From Pyxidicoccus caerfyrddinensis (GTDB taxonomy: Bacteria; Myxococcota; Myxococcia; Myxococcales; Myxococcaceae): a stretch of 64,000 nt of DNA. Below the pieces are notes generated by a model. That model searched no databases. It had not been told where the DNA came from and saw only the letters and a program-made list of their open reading frames with translations. The stretch lies in NCBI RefSeq assembly GCF_010894405.1, contig NZ_JAAIYA010000003.1:186001-250000 (forward strand). Direction: 5' to 3'. The position numbers and the translations under genes are program-made. Positions within the stretch are counted from its first letter, which is position 1; each line of letters begins with the position of its first letter. This document shows, piece after piece, positions 24,260-33,277 of this stretch.

Positions 24260-24292
24260 ACTCCGGGCACTTCCCCAACAAGTGCCCGGAGT
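24260..24292. terminator. 13-bp stem-loop after the 907-aa lipoprotein gene
   Basis: ACTCCGGGCACTT (24260-24272) pairs perfectly with AAGTGCCCGGAGT (24280-24292) across a 7-nt loop. It starts 11 bp past the stop of the minus-strand gene at 24303. No T-run, but position and stability fit termination or 3'-end protection. Confidence 0.55.
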
Positions 24293-24302
24293 CACGACCT
24301 GC

Positions 24303-27026
24303 TCAGTGCACGCGAGCAGGCGGCAGGTTGGACGGCGCCACCCCACCCGACTTGAGCTGCGTGGCAGAGGGGCAGACCAGCGCCTTCAGGTCGTCGGCTC
24401 GCCGGCCCAGGTCGTCGAACACTCGCGTCGCGTGCGTCACCGGGTCCGTCACCGTCGTCCCCTTCAGGTAGGGCGACAGCACCGCCGCCTTGCCCGCCAC
24501 TCGCGGCGCCACGTGGAGGAACTCCGTCTGCGTCTCTCCCGAGTGGCACCCGCTGCACGTGTTCATGGAGAACTTGTGCCGCGCCTCCGTGTTCACGCCC
24601 GGCGCCCTCCAGAAGAAGTCCAGCGGCGCCCTCGCCATCGCCCCCAGGAACGGATTCCCGTTCAGACTGTTCGGCACCGTGTGCCGCTCCGCGATGATGT
24701 CCGCCTGGTTCTGCTGGATGTAGCTCGCCAGCGTCGCCGTGTTCTCGAAGTGCATCGCGGGTGTCAGCTTCACCGTCGCTGGCATCAGCCCCTGCGCCGT
24801 GAGGTTGAACTCGCGCATCTCCCAGGGCTCGGCCAACGTAATCTCGTTGGTCCGAATCTGGTTCAGCGCGCTGCCCGCCTGGCGGCCCGTCATCACCCCC
24901 GCCTTCGCGAACCGGTCCGTCAGCGCCTGGAGCTTCGCGTTGTAGCCCGCGCTCCCCACCTTCCCCAGCGCGTGCCAGTCATTGGCCCAGGTCTGGATGG
25001 CCGCCGTCGTGCCGCCCGGCAGCGCGTACTCCAGGATGATGGTGAACTCGAGCGGCGCCCCATTCGCGTCCAGCACGCCGAAGACGAAGCGGCCCTCTCC
25101 CGCCTGGACTCCCGGATTGCGCAGGTCCATGCGGTTGACGATGGCCAGCAGCCGGAACGGCGCCTTGCTGAAGTCCAGCGGCTTGGACGCGCCGCCGCTG
25201 CGCTGCTCCCACGGGCCCAGCACCTTCGTCTGCATCTCCTGCCGCGCCGGCAAATCCAGCCCGTTCACCACCTGCTTCGTCGTCCACGTCTTCAGCCACG
25301 CGCGCACCATGGGCGACGGGTCCTGCCCGCCCGCCATCTCCTTCATCAGCGTGCCGAAGTTCCACGCGCCACCGGGCGCCGTGCGCACCGGGTCCTCCAC
25401 CACCGACAGCGCCGTCACCATCAGCTCGCTCGGACGGTCGATGGTGCACGCCGTCGCCTGGCAGGCGTACGTGGACTCGCAGCCGTTGGCCACGTTGCCG
25501 TCGCAGTCGTAGTAGCCCGGCTGGCAGGTGTTGCCGCACGTCGCCGCCTGGCACACGCCCTGCGCGTAGTTGTTGTCCTGGCACGTCGTACCGCAGGCAC
25601 CGCAGTGGTCCTCGTCCGTCGTCAGGTCCACCTCGCAGCCGTTGCTGGAGTTGCCGTCACAGTCCGCCGTGCCCGCGGGGCAGCGCACTTCGTACGCCGG
25701 CCCTTCCGTGCACGTGGACTCGTTGCCCAGCGCGTCCCTCGCCGCCACGAAGACGCGGTGGCTGTTGCCCGTGGCGAACGGCATCGTCGCGCTGAAGCGG
25801 CCCTCCGCGTCCGCCTGCACCGTCTTCGCCGGCGTCCCCGTGCACGCCACGTCGATGAAGATGCCCACCGTGGCGCCCGGCTCGGCCGTGCCCGTCACCG
25901 TGAGCTGGCGCCCCGTGCTCGTGTACTGCCACTTCGTGTCGATGATGACCGGCCCCGGGGGCGGCGTGCTGTCGTTCTGGTACTCCAAATCGTTGGAGCA
26001 CGCGGACGGCTCGCCGTAGCCGCCGCTCGTGTCCTTCAGCCGCGCGGACACCGTCAGCTTCCCGTTCTTCGCTACCGTCCCCTGGAAGGTGAAGGCGCCC
26101 TGCGCGTCCGCCGTCACCACCTCGTCCACGGGGCCCTCGCAGTCAGCACGCTCGAAGAGCTCCACCGTGGCGCGCGGCGTCGCACGCCCGTCGAACAGAG
26201 GCTGCAGGCTGAGCCCCGGCGAGCCGGGCCTCGTGCCCAGCAGCACCGGCGTCGTCCCATCCGTGCCACTGCCCGGGCCCTCCACCGTGGGGCTGCAGCT
26301 GGACCGATTGCCGGCTGCGTCGTACGCGCGAACGGAGAAGGTCCTGAACGCCGGCAGGGTGAGGGGCACCTCGCAGGACGTGCTCGTGTCCACCACCGCG
26401 CTGCCCACCTCCGTGCCGGTGCAGTCCGGGCCGTCGTAGACGCGCACCGTGGCGCCGGACTCGGCCTCGATGATGAGCGAGCGGCCCGTGGTCGTGCTCT
26501 CCGGGGCCCAGGCCGCGATGGGCGTCTGCGGCGACGTGTGGTCCACGGTGACGAAGCCGGCCGAGCGCTCGTTGTTGCTCTCGTCGCTCTCGTCCACCTT
26601 GAAGGTCGGGTCCACCTCGGCGACCAGCGTGTACCGGCCTTCGGGCATGGACGGCGCGGTGACCCAGACCCACACGTCCGCGCACTCGCCCGCCAGGGGG
26701 CCGCCTCGTGCGCTCGTCGCCAGCAGCCGGTCCGTCGGGTCCATGAAGCGGTCGGCGGAGAGATAGAAGGACACCTCCGTCATCGCGAAGTCGGTCCCGA
26801 CGTTGCAGACGCGCGCCTGCACCTTCTGCGAGCCCGCCCCCAGGTCCGAGGGGCCTGTCAGGGAGTCGATGCGGAAGTCCGGCTCGCCGGAGCTCGTGTC
26901 CGGGTCCGAGGTGTCGGGCCAGTCGGAGTCGTCGTCCCAGTCCGAGTAGTCGTCGGAGGGAGGCTCAATCACACAGCCTACGAGGGAACCCGCGAGCGCG
27001 AGTGCCCACCAGCGCCTTGCTTGCAT
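24303..27026 (-). CDS. Large lipoprotein with CARDB, Ig-like and Cys-rich segments and a C-terminal CxxCH motif
   Basis: 907 aa. Lipoprotein signal ending SLVGCVIEP, then an Asp/Ser-rich stretch. Residues about 50-155 resemble a CARDB domain (VQARVCNVGTDFAMTEVSFYL ends it; GRYTLVAEVDPTFKVDESD). Four Ig-like modules follow to about 455 (ESGATVRVYDGPDCTGTEV, AEPGATVGIFIDVACTG). A Cys-rich segment (about 455-525) with CGACGTTCQDNN resembles myxobacterial disulfide-rich stalks. The C-terminal ~380 residues form a globular region with FRLLAIVNRMDLRNPG and MNTCSGCHSGETQTEF, a CxxCH motif that could bind heme c. It is probably an outer-membrane lipoprotein facing outward. Function is unknown. Confidence 0.8.
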   Translation of the reverse strand: MQARRWWALALAGSLVGCVIEPPSDDYSDWDDDSDWPDTSDPDTSSGEPDFRIDSLTGPSDLGAGSQKVQARVCNVGTDFAMTEVSFYLSADRFMDPTDRLLATSARGGPLAGECADVWVWVTAPSMPEGRYTLVAEVDPTFKVDESDESNNERSAGFVTVDHTSPQTPIAAWAPESTTTGRSLIIEAESGATVRVYDGPDCTGTEVGSAVVDTSTSCEVPLTLPAFRTFSVRAYDAAGNRSSCSPTVEGPGSGTDGTTPVLLGTRPGSPGLSLQPLFDGRATPRATVELFERADCEGPVDEVVTADAQGAFTFQGTVAKNGKLTVSARLKDTSGGYGEPSACSNDLEYQNDSTPPPGPVIIDTKWQYTSTGRQLTVTGTAEPGATVGIFIDVACTGTPAKTVQADAEGRFSATMPFATGNSHRVFVAARDALGNESTCTEGPAYEVRCPAGTADCDGNSSNGCEVDLTTDEDHCGACGTTCQDNNYAQGVCQAATCGNTCQPGYYDCDGNVANGCESTYACQATACTIDRPSELMVTALSVVEDPVRTAPGGAWNFGTLMKEMAGGQDPSPMVRAWLKTWTTKQVVNGLDLPARQEMQTKVLGPWEQRSGGASKPLDFSKAPFRLLAIVNRMDLRNPGVQAGEGRFVFGVLDANGAPLEFTIILEYALPGGTTAAIQTWANDWHALGKVGSAGYNAKLQALTDRFAKAGVMTGRQAGSALNQIRTNEITLAEPWEMREFNLTAQGLMPATVKLTPAMHFENTATLASYIQQNQADIIAERHTVPNSLNGNPFLGAMARAPLDFFWRAPGVNTEARHKFSMNTCSGCHSGETQTEFLHVAPRVAGKAAVLSPYLKGTTVTDPVTHATRVFDDLGRRADDLKALVCPSATQLKSGGVAPSNLPPARVH

Positions 27027-27161
27027 GACAGTTGCCTTGGGGAGCCAGGGGAGATCCGGCCTTGGGGTTGATGCGGTGGCTCCGCCGTGTGCCTGGACGG
27101 GCGTGCTCGCCGTTTATTCACGGAATTGAATGGGCGTTGGCCGGGGTAGGTTTCCTGGCCC

Positions 27162-28343
27162 ATGTCCACCCACCTTCGCGTCCTCCTGCTCGCTGAACGC
27201 TTCCCTCCGGACATCGGGGGGCTGGCTCGCAGTGGCGCGCGGACGGCGGGCTCGCTGGTGAAGCTGGGGGCGCAGGTGGACGTGCTCGCGTGGACTCGCA
27301 CCGCGGCGCCCGGTTCGCTCCAGACGGTGGATGACGCGGGCTCCGTCACGCCCTTCGCGCGGGGCGTCACGCTGCACCGGCTGGGCTTGTTCGGCAGCAC
27401 GGACCTGTCCATGCAGCACACGCTGGATGTGCTCGGCTACCTGCATGCGAAGCGGCGGTATGACCTGGTATGGGGCCACTACCTGTCGCCGCCCGGGTTC
27501 CTCGCCGTCGTGTTCGCGGAGTCCGTGGGCATCAGGTCCACCGTCAGTGCTCGCGGCAACGACGTGGACCAGCTCATGTTCCCTCCCGGGGACTTCGCTC
27601 GGCTGCTGTGGACGCTCCAGCGCGCGGATGTGCTCACCGCGGCCTCGGCGGACCTCGGGCGGAAGATGAGCATGCTGCTGGGGAGGGACCCGGGCGTCGA
27701 GGTCATCCCCAACGCGGTGGACACCGACGTGTTCTCTCCCGGCCCCGCGGACCCGGAGCTCCGCGCACGGCTGGGCATTGCGCCAGACGAGGTGGTGCTC
27801 GGCTTCTCCGGAGAGCTGCGCCACAAGAAGGGGCTGCCGTTCCTGCTGTCCGCGCTCACGGAGGTGCGGCGCTCACGGCCCGCGTGTCTGCTCATCATCG
27901 GTGAGGTGCGGCCTCGTGACGCCGAGCACCTCGTCGCCTTCCGCGCCGAGCATCCCGAGGACGCCGCGCGGCTGCTCATCTCCGGGCCGCTCGATACGCC
28001 CGAGGCCATTGCCGCGCACCTGCGCGTCTGTGATTTGTATCTCCAGCCGTCACTCTGGGAGGGCATGCCCAATGCGTTGCTGGAGGCCATGGCGTGTGCC
28101 CGTCCTGTCGTCGCCAGTGACGCGGGCGGCATTCCCGAGGCAGTGGACCACGGACGCAATGGCTTCATCGTGCCCAAGGCGCTGCTCAATCACCTGGGGC
28201 AGGCGTGTCTCGACGTGCTCTCGCTGCCTCCCGAGCACCGGGCCGCGCTTGGCACCGCCGCGCGCCAGCGAATCGAGGCGGGCTTCAAGGCCGAGGCGGA
28301 GGCGGAGGTGCTTCGGCGCGTGCTGGCCCGAGCCATTCCGTAG
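27162..28343 (+). CDS. Family 4 glycosyltransferase
   Basis: 393 aa, ATG at 27162. GT-B fold with an N-terminal acceptor half (LLAERFPPDIGGLARSG) and a C-terminal nucleotide-sugar half: LGFSGELRHKKGLPFLLSAL, then EGMPNALLEAMACARPVV and DAGGIPEAVDHGRNGFIV, the E-x7-E pattern of GT4 enzymes. It would transfer a sugar from a nucleotide donor to a glycan or lipid in the cytoplasm. A second GT4 gene ends 3 bp away on the other strand, so the two convergent genes may serve one surface-polysaccharide pathway. Confidence 0.88.
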   Translation: MSTHLRVLLLAERFPPDIGGLARSGARTAGSLVKLGAQVDVLAWTRTAAPGSLQTVDDAGSVTPFARGVTLHRLGLFGSTDLSMQHTLDVLGYLHAKRRYDLVWGHYLSPPGFLAVVFAESVGIRSTVSARGNDVDQLMFPPGDFARLLWTLQRADVLTAASADLGRKMSMLLGRDPGVEVIPNAVDTDVFSPGPADPELRARLGIAPDEVVLGFSGELRHKKGLPFLLSALTEVRRSRPACLLIIGEVRPRDAEHLVAFRAEHPEDAARLLISGPLDTPEAIAAHLRVCDLYLQPSLWEGMPNALLEAMACARPVVASDAGGIPEAVDHGRNGFIVPKALLNHLGQACLDVLSLPPEHRAALGTAARQRIEAGFKAEAEAEVLRRVLARAIP

Positions 28344-28346
28344 GCG

Positions 28347-29567
28347 CTACGCCGCTGACGGAGTGCTCCGCCGAGCCAGCCCGAACGCCTGTGCATAGGC
28401 ATCCACCAGCGACGCCTGCGCCCGGCCCCACGGGAAGTCGCGCTCCACCCGCGCACGAGCCTTCACACTCAGCGCCGGCCCCAGCGCCGCATCCGCCCTC
28501 AGCGCCTTCACCGCCTCCGCAATCGCCTTCGCCGAGCCCGGCCGGATGAGCAGGACTTCCTCCGGTCCAGCCAGGGTGCGCACCACGGGGAGGTTGCTCG
28601 CCACCACCGGTGTGCCCGTGGCCATCGCCTCCAGCAACTTCAGCGGGCAGCAGCCCTGCACGCAGTTGCGGTCGTTCACCGGCAGCGGCACCAGCACCAC
28701 GTCACACGCATGGTGCAGCCGCGCCAGCTCTGCCTGCGGTAGCGGCTCCAGCAGCTCCACCGCGCCCTCCAGCAGGAGGTCTCCACACCGGTCCATCAGC
28801 GCCCGCCGCCCGTTCCTCCTCAGCGGCCCCACCAGCGTCAGCACCGTGGGCATTTCCCGCCGCAGCAGCCGGCACGCCTCGATGGCGTGGTGCACGCCCT
28901 GCCACGACGTCATCGTCCCGCTGTACAGCAGCCGCACCGGTCGGCCCGCCTCCATCGCTCGCGGCGGCGCGTACCGGAACACCTCCAGGTCCACGCCGTT
29001 CGGAATCACGCGCACACGTCCCGCGTCCGCCCCACGCTGGACGAGGTACTCCGCCGTCACCTCGCTCGGCGTCACCAGCAGGTCCGCGCGGGAGATGCAC
29101 AGGTCCTCCTGCGCTACCAGCTTGCGCAGCAGCTCCGCGTCGTCCGCCACGTCCGGGTGGTGGTACTTCAGCTCGATGGACGGCAGCCCATTCACCTCGA
29201 ACACCAGCGCGTCAGTCAGCGCCTCCTTCCTCCGGGCCACCGGGTAGCCCTCGAAGATGGAGCGCACGTGCACCACCGCCGCCTTCGGCCTTCCCCTCCA
29301 CCACGCCGCCAGGTGCGAGCGGAAGGACAGCGCCTGCTCCACCAAATCCCGGCCCCGTGCCTCCAGCGGGTGGTACGTGACGCCCTCCGCGAGTGCGTGT
29401 GGGTCCGTGCTCGCGGTGCTGGCATCCCGAAGCGCCAGCAGGTCCACCCCGCCGAACGCCGCGCCCAGTGCCTCCACGAAGGCCCGGATGTGCACCGCCG
29501 CCCCCTTGGGCGCGGGGAAGCGGTCGAACGACGCGTAGACGATGCCGGTGCCGGACGGAGAGGACAC
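28347..29567 (-). CDS. Family 4 glycosyltransferase
   Basis: 406 aa from a GTG at 29567. GT-B fold: N-terminal FDRFPAPKGAAVHIRAFVEA, a mid-region VTPSEVTAEYLVQRG and VIPNGVDLEVFRY, then LLYSGTMTSWQGVHHAIEA and the donor-binding part CCPLKLLEAMATGTPVV. It belongs with GT4-type enzymes. Convergent with the other glycosyltransferase (3-bp gap). Its start lies only 36 bp from the divergent gene at 29604, leaving little room for separate promoters, so a downstream start for one of them is possible. Confidence 0.85.
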   Translation of the reverse strand: MSSPSGTGIVYASFDRFPAPKGAAVHIRAFVEALGAAFGGVDLLALRDASTASTDPHALAEGVTYHPLEARGRDLVEQALSFRSHLAAWWRGRPKAAVVHVRSIFEGYPVARRKEALTDALVFEVNGLPSIELKYHHPDVADDAELLRKLVAQEDLCISRADLLVTPSEVTAEYLVQRGADAGRVRVIPNGVDLEVFRYAPPRAMEAGRPVRLLYSGTMTSWQGVHHAIEACRLLRREMPTVLTLVGPLRRNGRRALMDRCGDLLLEGAVELLEPLPQAELARLHHACDVVLVPLPVNDRNCVQGCCPLKLLEAMATGTPVVASNLPVVRTLAGPEEVLLIRPGSAKAIAEAVKALRADAALGPALSVKARARVERDFPWGRAQASLVDAYAQAFGLARRSTPSAA

Positions 29568-29603
29568 GCCCGGTTGCTACCGCGCCATGCCCACGGCCGG
29601 CAA

Positions 29604-30590
29604 ATGAGCGCGTTTGACCCTCGCGGCAACGGACCCGTACGCTTCCCCTCCTTCCGTCGCTCCGAGGGGGAGCTTCCCGCCGTGGCCTTCGACTTCGACC
29701 GTTTCCGCTTCGAGCGGGTCTACCGCACCACCGCCCCGGTGCCCGTGGTGATGGCCGACCTCGGCGGGCTGCGGAGCTTCGATGCGGAGATGGCCCTGCG
29801 GCAGAAGGCGTGGAGCCTGCGCGCGCACATCTGCGGTTACTCGGCACTCGCGGCTGGAATCGGAGCGTTCTTTCTCCTGTCCACGGACTTCAGTGGCCTG
29901 GCCTTCCTCCTCGTCGCCGTGCTGTTCGTGGCGATGCTCGTCTGCAACGGCATCTCCTCCCGCTTCCTCAAGCTGGACCTCCAGAACCGGCGCTACGAGT
30001 TGGTGGCGCGCCTCCTCCAGCGGCTTCGCAAGGACATCGCTCCGGACGAGCCCGTGACGGTGGAGCTGGACTTCCGCCCCACGACGGACAAGGAGAACCT
30101 CGCGGACCGTGGCAGCGCGGGCGAATGGAAGACCGAGTCCTTCGTCCAGCGCTGGCTCACGCTCCAGGTGCGGTTGATGGACGGCACGCACCTGCGGCTC
30201 GGCATGGAGGAGCGGCTCCAGCTGCGGCGCCGCACGAGGATCAATCCCCGGGGCAAGTACAAGACCAAGAACAAGCAGAAGGGCACCGCGCTCCTCCACG
30301 TCCAGCTCCGCGTGAAGCCGGAGCACCACCCCCACCTCGCCCGGCTCGAGGCGCGGGCGCGACAGGCGGTGCGGCTGCCGGAATACGTCTCGCTCGTGAA
30401 GCTGGAGGTGGCGGAGGACCGCCTCTCCCTGCGCTCCGGACTGCCGCTCGACTGGGAGGCCGCGGACCGCGTGTCGCCCGTGTCGTGTGACGCGCCCAAG
30501 GCCGCGGTGATGTCACTGCTGAGTCTCTACCAGGTGCTCAACTACTCCACCGCGCTTCGCAAGCAGGCGCCTGTGAGGGTCTCCTCATGA
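29604..30590 (+). CDS. Membrane protein of unknown function, first gene of a four-gene operon
   Basis: 328 aa, ATG at 29604. Two adjacent hydrophobic segments (SALAAGIGAFFLLS and GLAFLLVAVLFVAMLVC) form a helical hairpin at about residues 80-115. A soluble C-terminal region with basic patches follows (RRTRINPRGKYKTKNKQKG), ending with VRVSS. No family recognised. It overlaps the next gene in an ATGA, and the whole run to 32639 has overlapping start and stop codons, indicating one transcript. Confidence 0.75.
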   Translation: MSAFDPRGNGPVRFPSFRRSEGELPAVAFDFDRFRFERVYRTTAPVPVVMADLGGLRSFDAEMALRQKAWSLRAHICGYSALAAGIGAFFLLSTDFSGLAFLLVAVLFVAMLVCNGISSRFLKLDLQNRRYELVARLLQRLRKDIAPDEPVTVELDFRPTTDKENLADRGSAGEWKTESFVQRWLTLQVRLMDGTHLRLGMEERLQLRRRTRINPRGKYKTKNKQKGTALLHVQLRVKPEHHPHLARLEARARQAVRLPEYVSLVKLEVAEDRLSLRSGLPLDWEAADRVSPVSCDAPKAAVMSLLSLYQVLNYSTALRKQAPVRVSS

Positions 30591-31243
30591 TGCGCCGTGT
30601 CCTCCTCGTCTCCCTGCTGGTGCTCACCGGGTGCTCGCGCCAGGAAGGCGCCGACTCGCGGGCGCCCCAGACCCAGCAACAGCCTGCCGCCAGTGCCGAG
30701 GCCGCCGCCCCGGACAAGCTCAAGTTCAAGGACGCCGACGACCGCGAGCGCTTCTCCCTCAAGCCCAAGGACGACGGCGCCAAGCTGGTGGACGGCGAGG
30801 ACCGCGAGCTGGCGCGCTACAAGTGGAAGGGCACCTCGCTCAAGGTCTCCGGCCCGGATGATGCCGTGCTCGGCTACATCGTCGGCTCGGCGGGCGGAGC
30901 GCTCACCGTGCGCGACGCCGCGCAGCAGCAGATCCTCTTCACCCTCGCGCGCCAGGGGCCGGGCTGGCGGCTCAACGACGTGAAGGGCGCGCTCCTCTAC
31001 ACGGTGTCCCCCGAAGACGAGGGCGCCACCATCCAGGACGCCTCCGGCACCGAGGTGGCCCGCGTGAAGGTGCGCGAGGGCAAGGTGTCCCTGCGCGACG
31101 CGACGGGGCGCACGCTGCTCGCGACGAAGTCGCTGGTGAGCGCCGAGGCCGCCGCGTGCCTCGCCTTCGAGCGGATGGAGTTGCCGCTGCGCATGGCGCT
31201 GCTCTTCCACCTCCAGTCCCCCCAGGAGGCCCGCCGCCCATGA
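30587..31243 (+). CDS. Lipoprotein of unknown function
   Basis: 218 aa. Signal with lipobox LVLTGCSRQ. A Gln/Ala-rich linker is followed by a repetitive domain of short beta hairpins with the pattern SLKPKDDGAKLVDGEDREL, GSAGGALTVRDAAQQQI and VSPEDEGATIQDASG, each ending in Val/Arg-rich strands. This suggests a small beta-solenoid-like fold on the membrane periphery. Overlaps both neighbours by four bases, so it is translationally coupled. Confidence 0.75.
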   Translation: MMRRVLLVSLLVLTGCSRQEGADSRAPQTQQQPAASAEAAAPDKLKFKDADDRERFSLKPKDDGAKLVDGEDRELARYKWKGTSLKVSGPDDAVLGYIVGSAGGALTVRDAAQQQILFTLARQGPGWRLNDVKGALLYTVSPEDEGATIQDASGTEVARVKVREGKVSLRDATGRTLLATKSLVSAEAAACLAFERMELPLRMALLFHLQSPQEARRP

Positions 31244-31620
31244 GCCCCATGTTCGAGGGCCCCTGCCAGCAGAGCACCGGGTTCCTCTTCTCGCATGACT
31301 GCGGCCGGCCCGCGGCGGCGTCATGCATGAAGTGCGGCAAGCGCGTCTGTGACATGCACCTCACCGCGCTGGGCGCGGAGCTGGTCTGCTCCACGTGCGC
31401 CGAGGACGACGACGAGGAGGACGGCGACAGCGACTCCGGCGACCCGGACTCCGCGCCCGACGAGGACGACCCCAGCTACTACTACAAGGACTACGGCTAC
31501 TACGGCCCCGGCTCGGCGTGGGGACGTGGCAAGGACCCCAACGACTTCACCGAGGCCGACGGTGAGAGCCTCCGCCACGAAGAGGACGCCTCCTTCGAGG
31601 AGGACCTGGGCGGAAGCTGA
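31240..31620 (+). CDS. Small acidic protein with B-box-like zinc-binding Cys cluster
   Basis: 126 aa from the ATG at 31240, overlapping the upstream stop in ATGA. The N-terminal half has Cys/His pairs in CMKCGKRVCDMHL and LVCSTC spaced like a B-box or small zinc finger. The C-terminal half is very acidic (DDDEEDGDSDSGDPDS, then EEDLGGS) with a Tyr-rich patch DPSYYYKDYGYYGPG. Probably a zinc-dependent interaction protein. It overlaps the downstream glycosyltransferase by one base (TGATG). Confidence 0.75.
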   Translation: MSPMFEGPCQQSTGFLFSHDCGRPAAASCMKCGKRVCDMHLTALGAELVCSTCAEDDDEEDGDSDSGDPDSAPDEDDPSYYYKDYGYYGPGSAWGRGKDPNDFTEADGESLRHEEDASFEEDLGGS

Positions 31621-32639
31621 TGGCAGCTTTTCGTTGGCTCATCTATGCGCTCGGCGGTGGGATGGGGCATCTCACCCGCGCCAGCGCGCTCGCGCGGGCG
31701 GCCGCGCGCCAGGGGCACTCCGTCACCCTGCTCATCAACAGCCCCTTCGCTCCGGGCGTGCCGCTGGAGGCGGTGCTGGGGCCCGGCGTGGAAGTGCTGC
31801 GGCTGGACGCGGCGCTGGACAAGCGCGCCGTGCGGGAGGTGGTGGAGTGCTGCCTCCAGGACGTGCGTCCGGACGTGTTCATCGTGGACACCTTCCCTCG
31901 GGGACTGGGCGGAGAGCTGGTGTCGCTGCTGCCGGGGCTGCGGGCCCGGAAGGTGCTCGTCCACCGGGACTTGAACCCCGCCTATCTGGAGCGGTTCGAC
32001 GTGGCGCGCGCGGTGGACGCGTTCGACTTGCTGCTCGTTCCCGGTGAGGACGCGCCCCTCGCCGGGCACGCTCGCGCCGTGCGCACCTCGCCGTGGCTGT
32101 TGCTGGAGGCCGGGGAGTTGCTGCCGCGCGCCGAGGCGCGGGCTCGGCTTGGCGTGCCGGCCGGGGATGCGCGGCCGGTGGTGGCGGTGATGGGGTGTGG
32201 CACCCACTCCGAGGTGGAGGAGGCGGGGACGCTCGCCGCGCGGCTGCACTCGCTGCTGGGCGAGGCGGCCCGGGTGCGGTGGCTGGTACCTCCGGGACAG
32301 GCGACCGCACTTCCGGTGGCGGCCGAGCCGCTCCACGTGCCGGTGTGGCCCGCGGTGGCGGTGCTGCCGGGCGTGGACGTGCTGGTGGGGGCGGGCGGGT
32401 ACAACACCGTCAACGAGGCGCGGGCGACGGGCACGCCCTTCGTGGCCCTGGCCCGGCCCCGGCTCTACGACAGGCAGGCGCTCCGGCTCCGCGCGGAGGA
32501 GCTCGCGGGCTCCGTGGAGGCGCTGCTGGAGAAGGCCGTCCTGCTCGCCCGCCGTCCCCCTGCGCGAGGGCCCAGGCGGTATGCGAGCGGCACCGGCGAC
32601 GCCGTGGCGCTCATCGAGCGCCTGCGGCTCAATGCTTGA
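31620..32639 (+). CDS. GT-B glycosyltransferase of the MurG/family 28 kind
   Basis: 339 aa. N-terminal GGGMGHLTRASALARAAARQ is the Gly-rich loop of MurG-like enzymes. The C-terminal half has VAVMGCGTHSEVEE and VLVGAGGYNTVNEARATG, the donor-binding loop of GT28 enzymes. It would use a nucleotide sugar on a lipid or protein acceptor. It shares a TGATG junction with the zinc-finger gene. Its last ten bases overlap the stop of the next convergent gene. Confidence 0.8.
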   Translation: MAAFRWLIYALGGGMGHLTRASALARAAARQGHSVTLLINSPFAPGVPLEAVLGPGVEVLRLDAALDKRAVREVVECCLQDVRPDVFIVDTFPRGLGGELVSLLPGLRARKVLVHRDLNPAYLERFDVARAVDAFDLLLVPGEDAPLAGHARAVRTSPWLLLEAGELLPRAEARARLGVPAGDARPVVAVMGCGTHSEVEEAGTLAARLHSLLGEAARVRWLVPPGQATALPVAAEPLHVPVWPAVAVLPGVDVLVGAGGYNTVNEARATGTPFVALARPRLYDRQALRLRAEELAGSVEALLEKAVLLARRPPARGPRRYASGTGDAVALIERLRLNA

Positions 32640-33012
32640 GGTCCTTGTGGCCCGGCGCCGGGTCGATGCCGTGCGCCATGACGAAGTGGTAGAGCACCTG
32701 CGGGTCCTCCTTCGGGCCGCCCATCAGCTCCACCAGGATGTGGCCCTGGGTGCCCGTGTCCGGGTCCGGCGCCACATTCACTTCGGTGACTTCGCGGCCC
32801 GCCATCACCAACTCGCCCACCAGCACCTTGCCCTGGAGCACCTGCACCACGTGCTGGCGGTCCTCCTCCAGCAGCGCCCAGTGGAAGGCGTCGTGGTCGT
32901 AGAGCATCGCGTCGACGGAGCCACACCGCAGGATGCAGTGCGTGTGTTCCTGGAGCCAGCGCCAGAAGCCATCGAATTTCAGGGTGCGTACCGGCTGGGA
33001 GAGTATGTCCAT
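32629..33012 (-). CDS. Small protein of unknown function
   Basis: 127 aa from the ATG at 33012; longer in-frame extensions lack a good start. Predicted mixed alpha/beta cytoplasmic protein with TLKFDGFWRWLQEHTHCILR and VVQVLQGKVLVGELVMAG, acidic in the middle (VNVAPDPDTGTQGHILVEL). Family not recognised. Convergent with, and overlapping by 11 bp, the glycosyltransferase gene. Confidence 0.7.
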   Translation of the reverse strand: MDILSQPVRTLKFDGFWRWLQEHTHCILRCGSVDAMLYDHDAFHWALLEEDRQHVVQVLQGKVLVGELVMAGREVTEVNVAPDPDTGTQGHILVELMGGPKEDPQVLYHFVMAHGIDPAPGHKDLKH

Positions 33013-33277
33013 GGAGACCTCGCACGTGGCCCGGCGCTCGCCCGCCACGTCCGTCCTCCCTAGCACGGCCGGGGCTGCTCGGCTCTGGCGCCGTGCAGGG
33101 AACCTCACTCCGTGCCCGCCTGCTGTCCAGTCCGCGAATCCCTCCCGCGCCGGGCTTGTTCCTCCTCTCAGGAGGGGGGCGCGCTCACGAAGCCCCGGCT
33201 CCGGGAGGGCGGCACGTGGGATTCCCGTCGGATGGTCCGGTGTCTCGCGAGGCCCCCGGCCCCGCCCTGGAGGTCGC

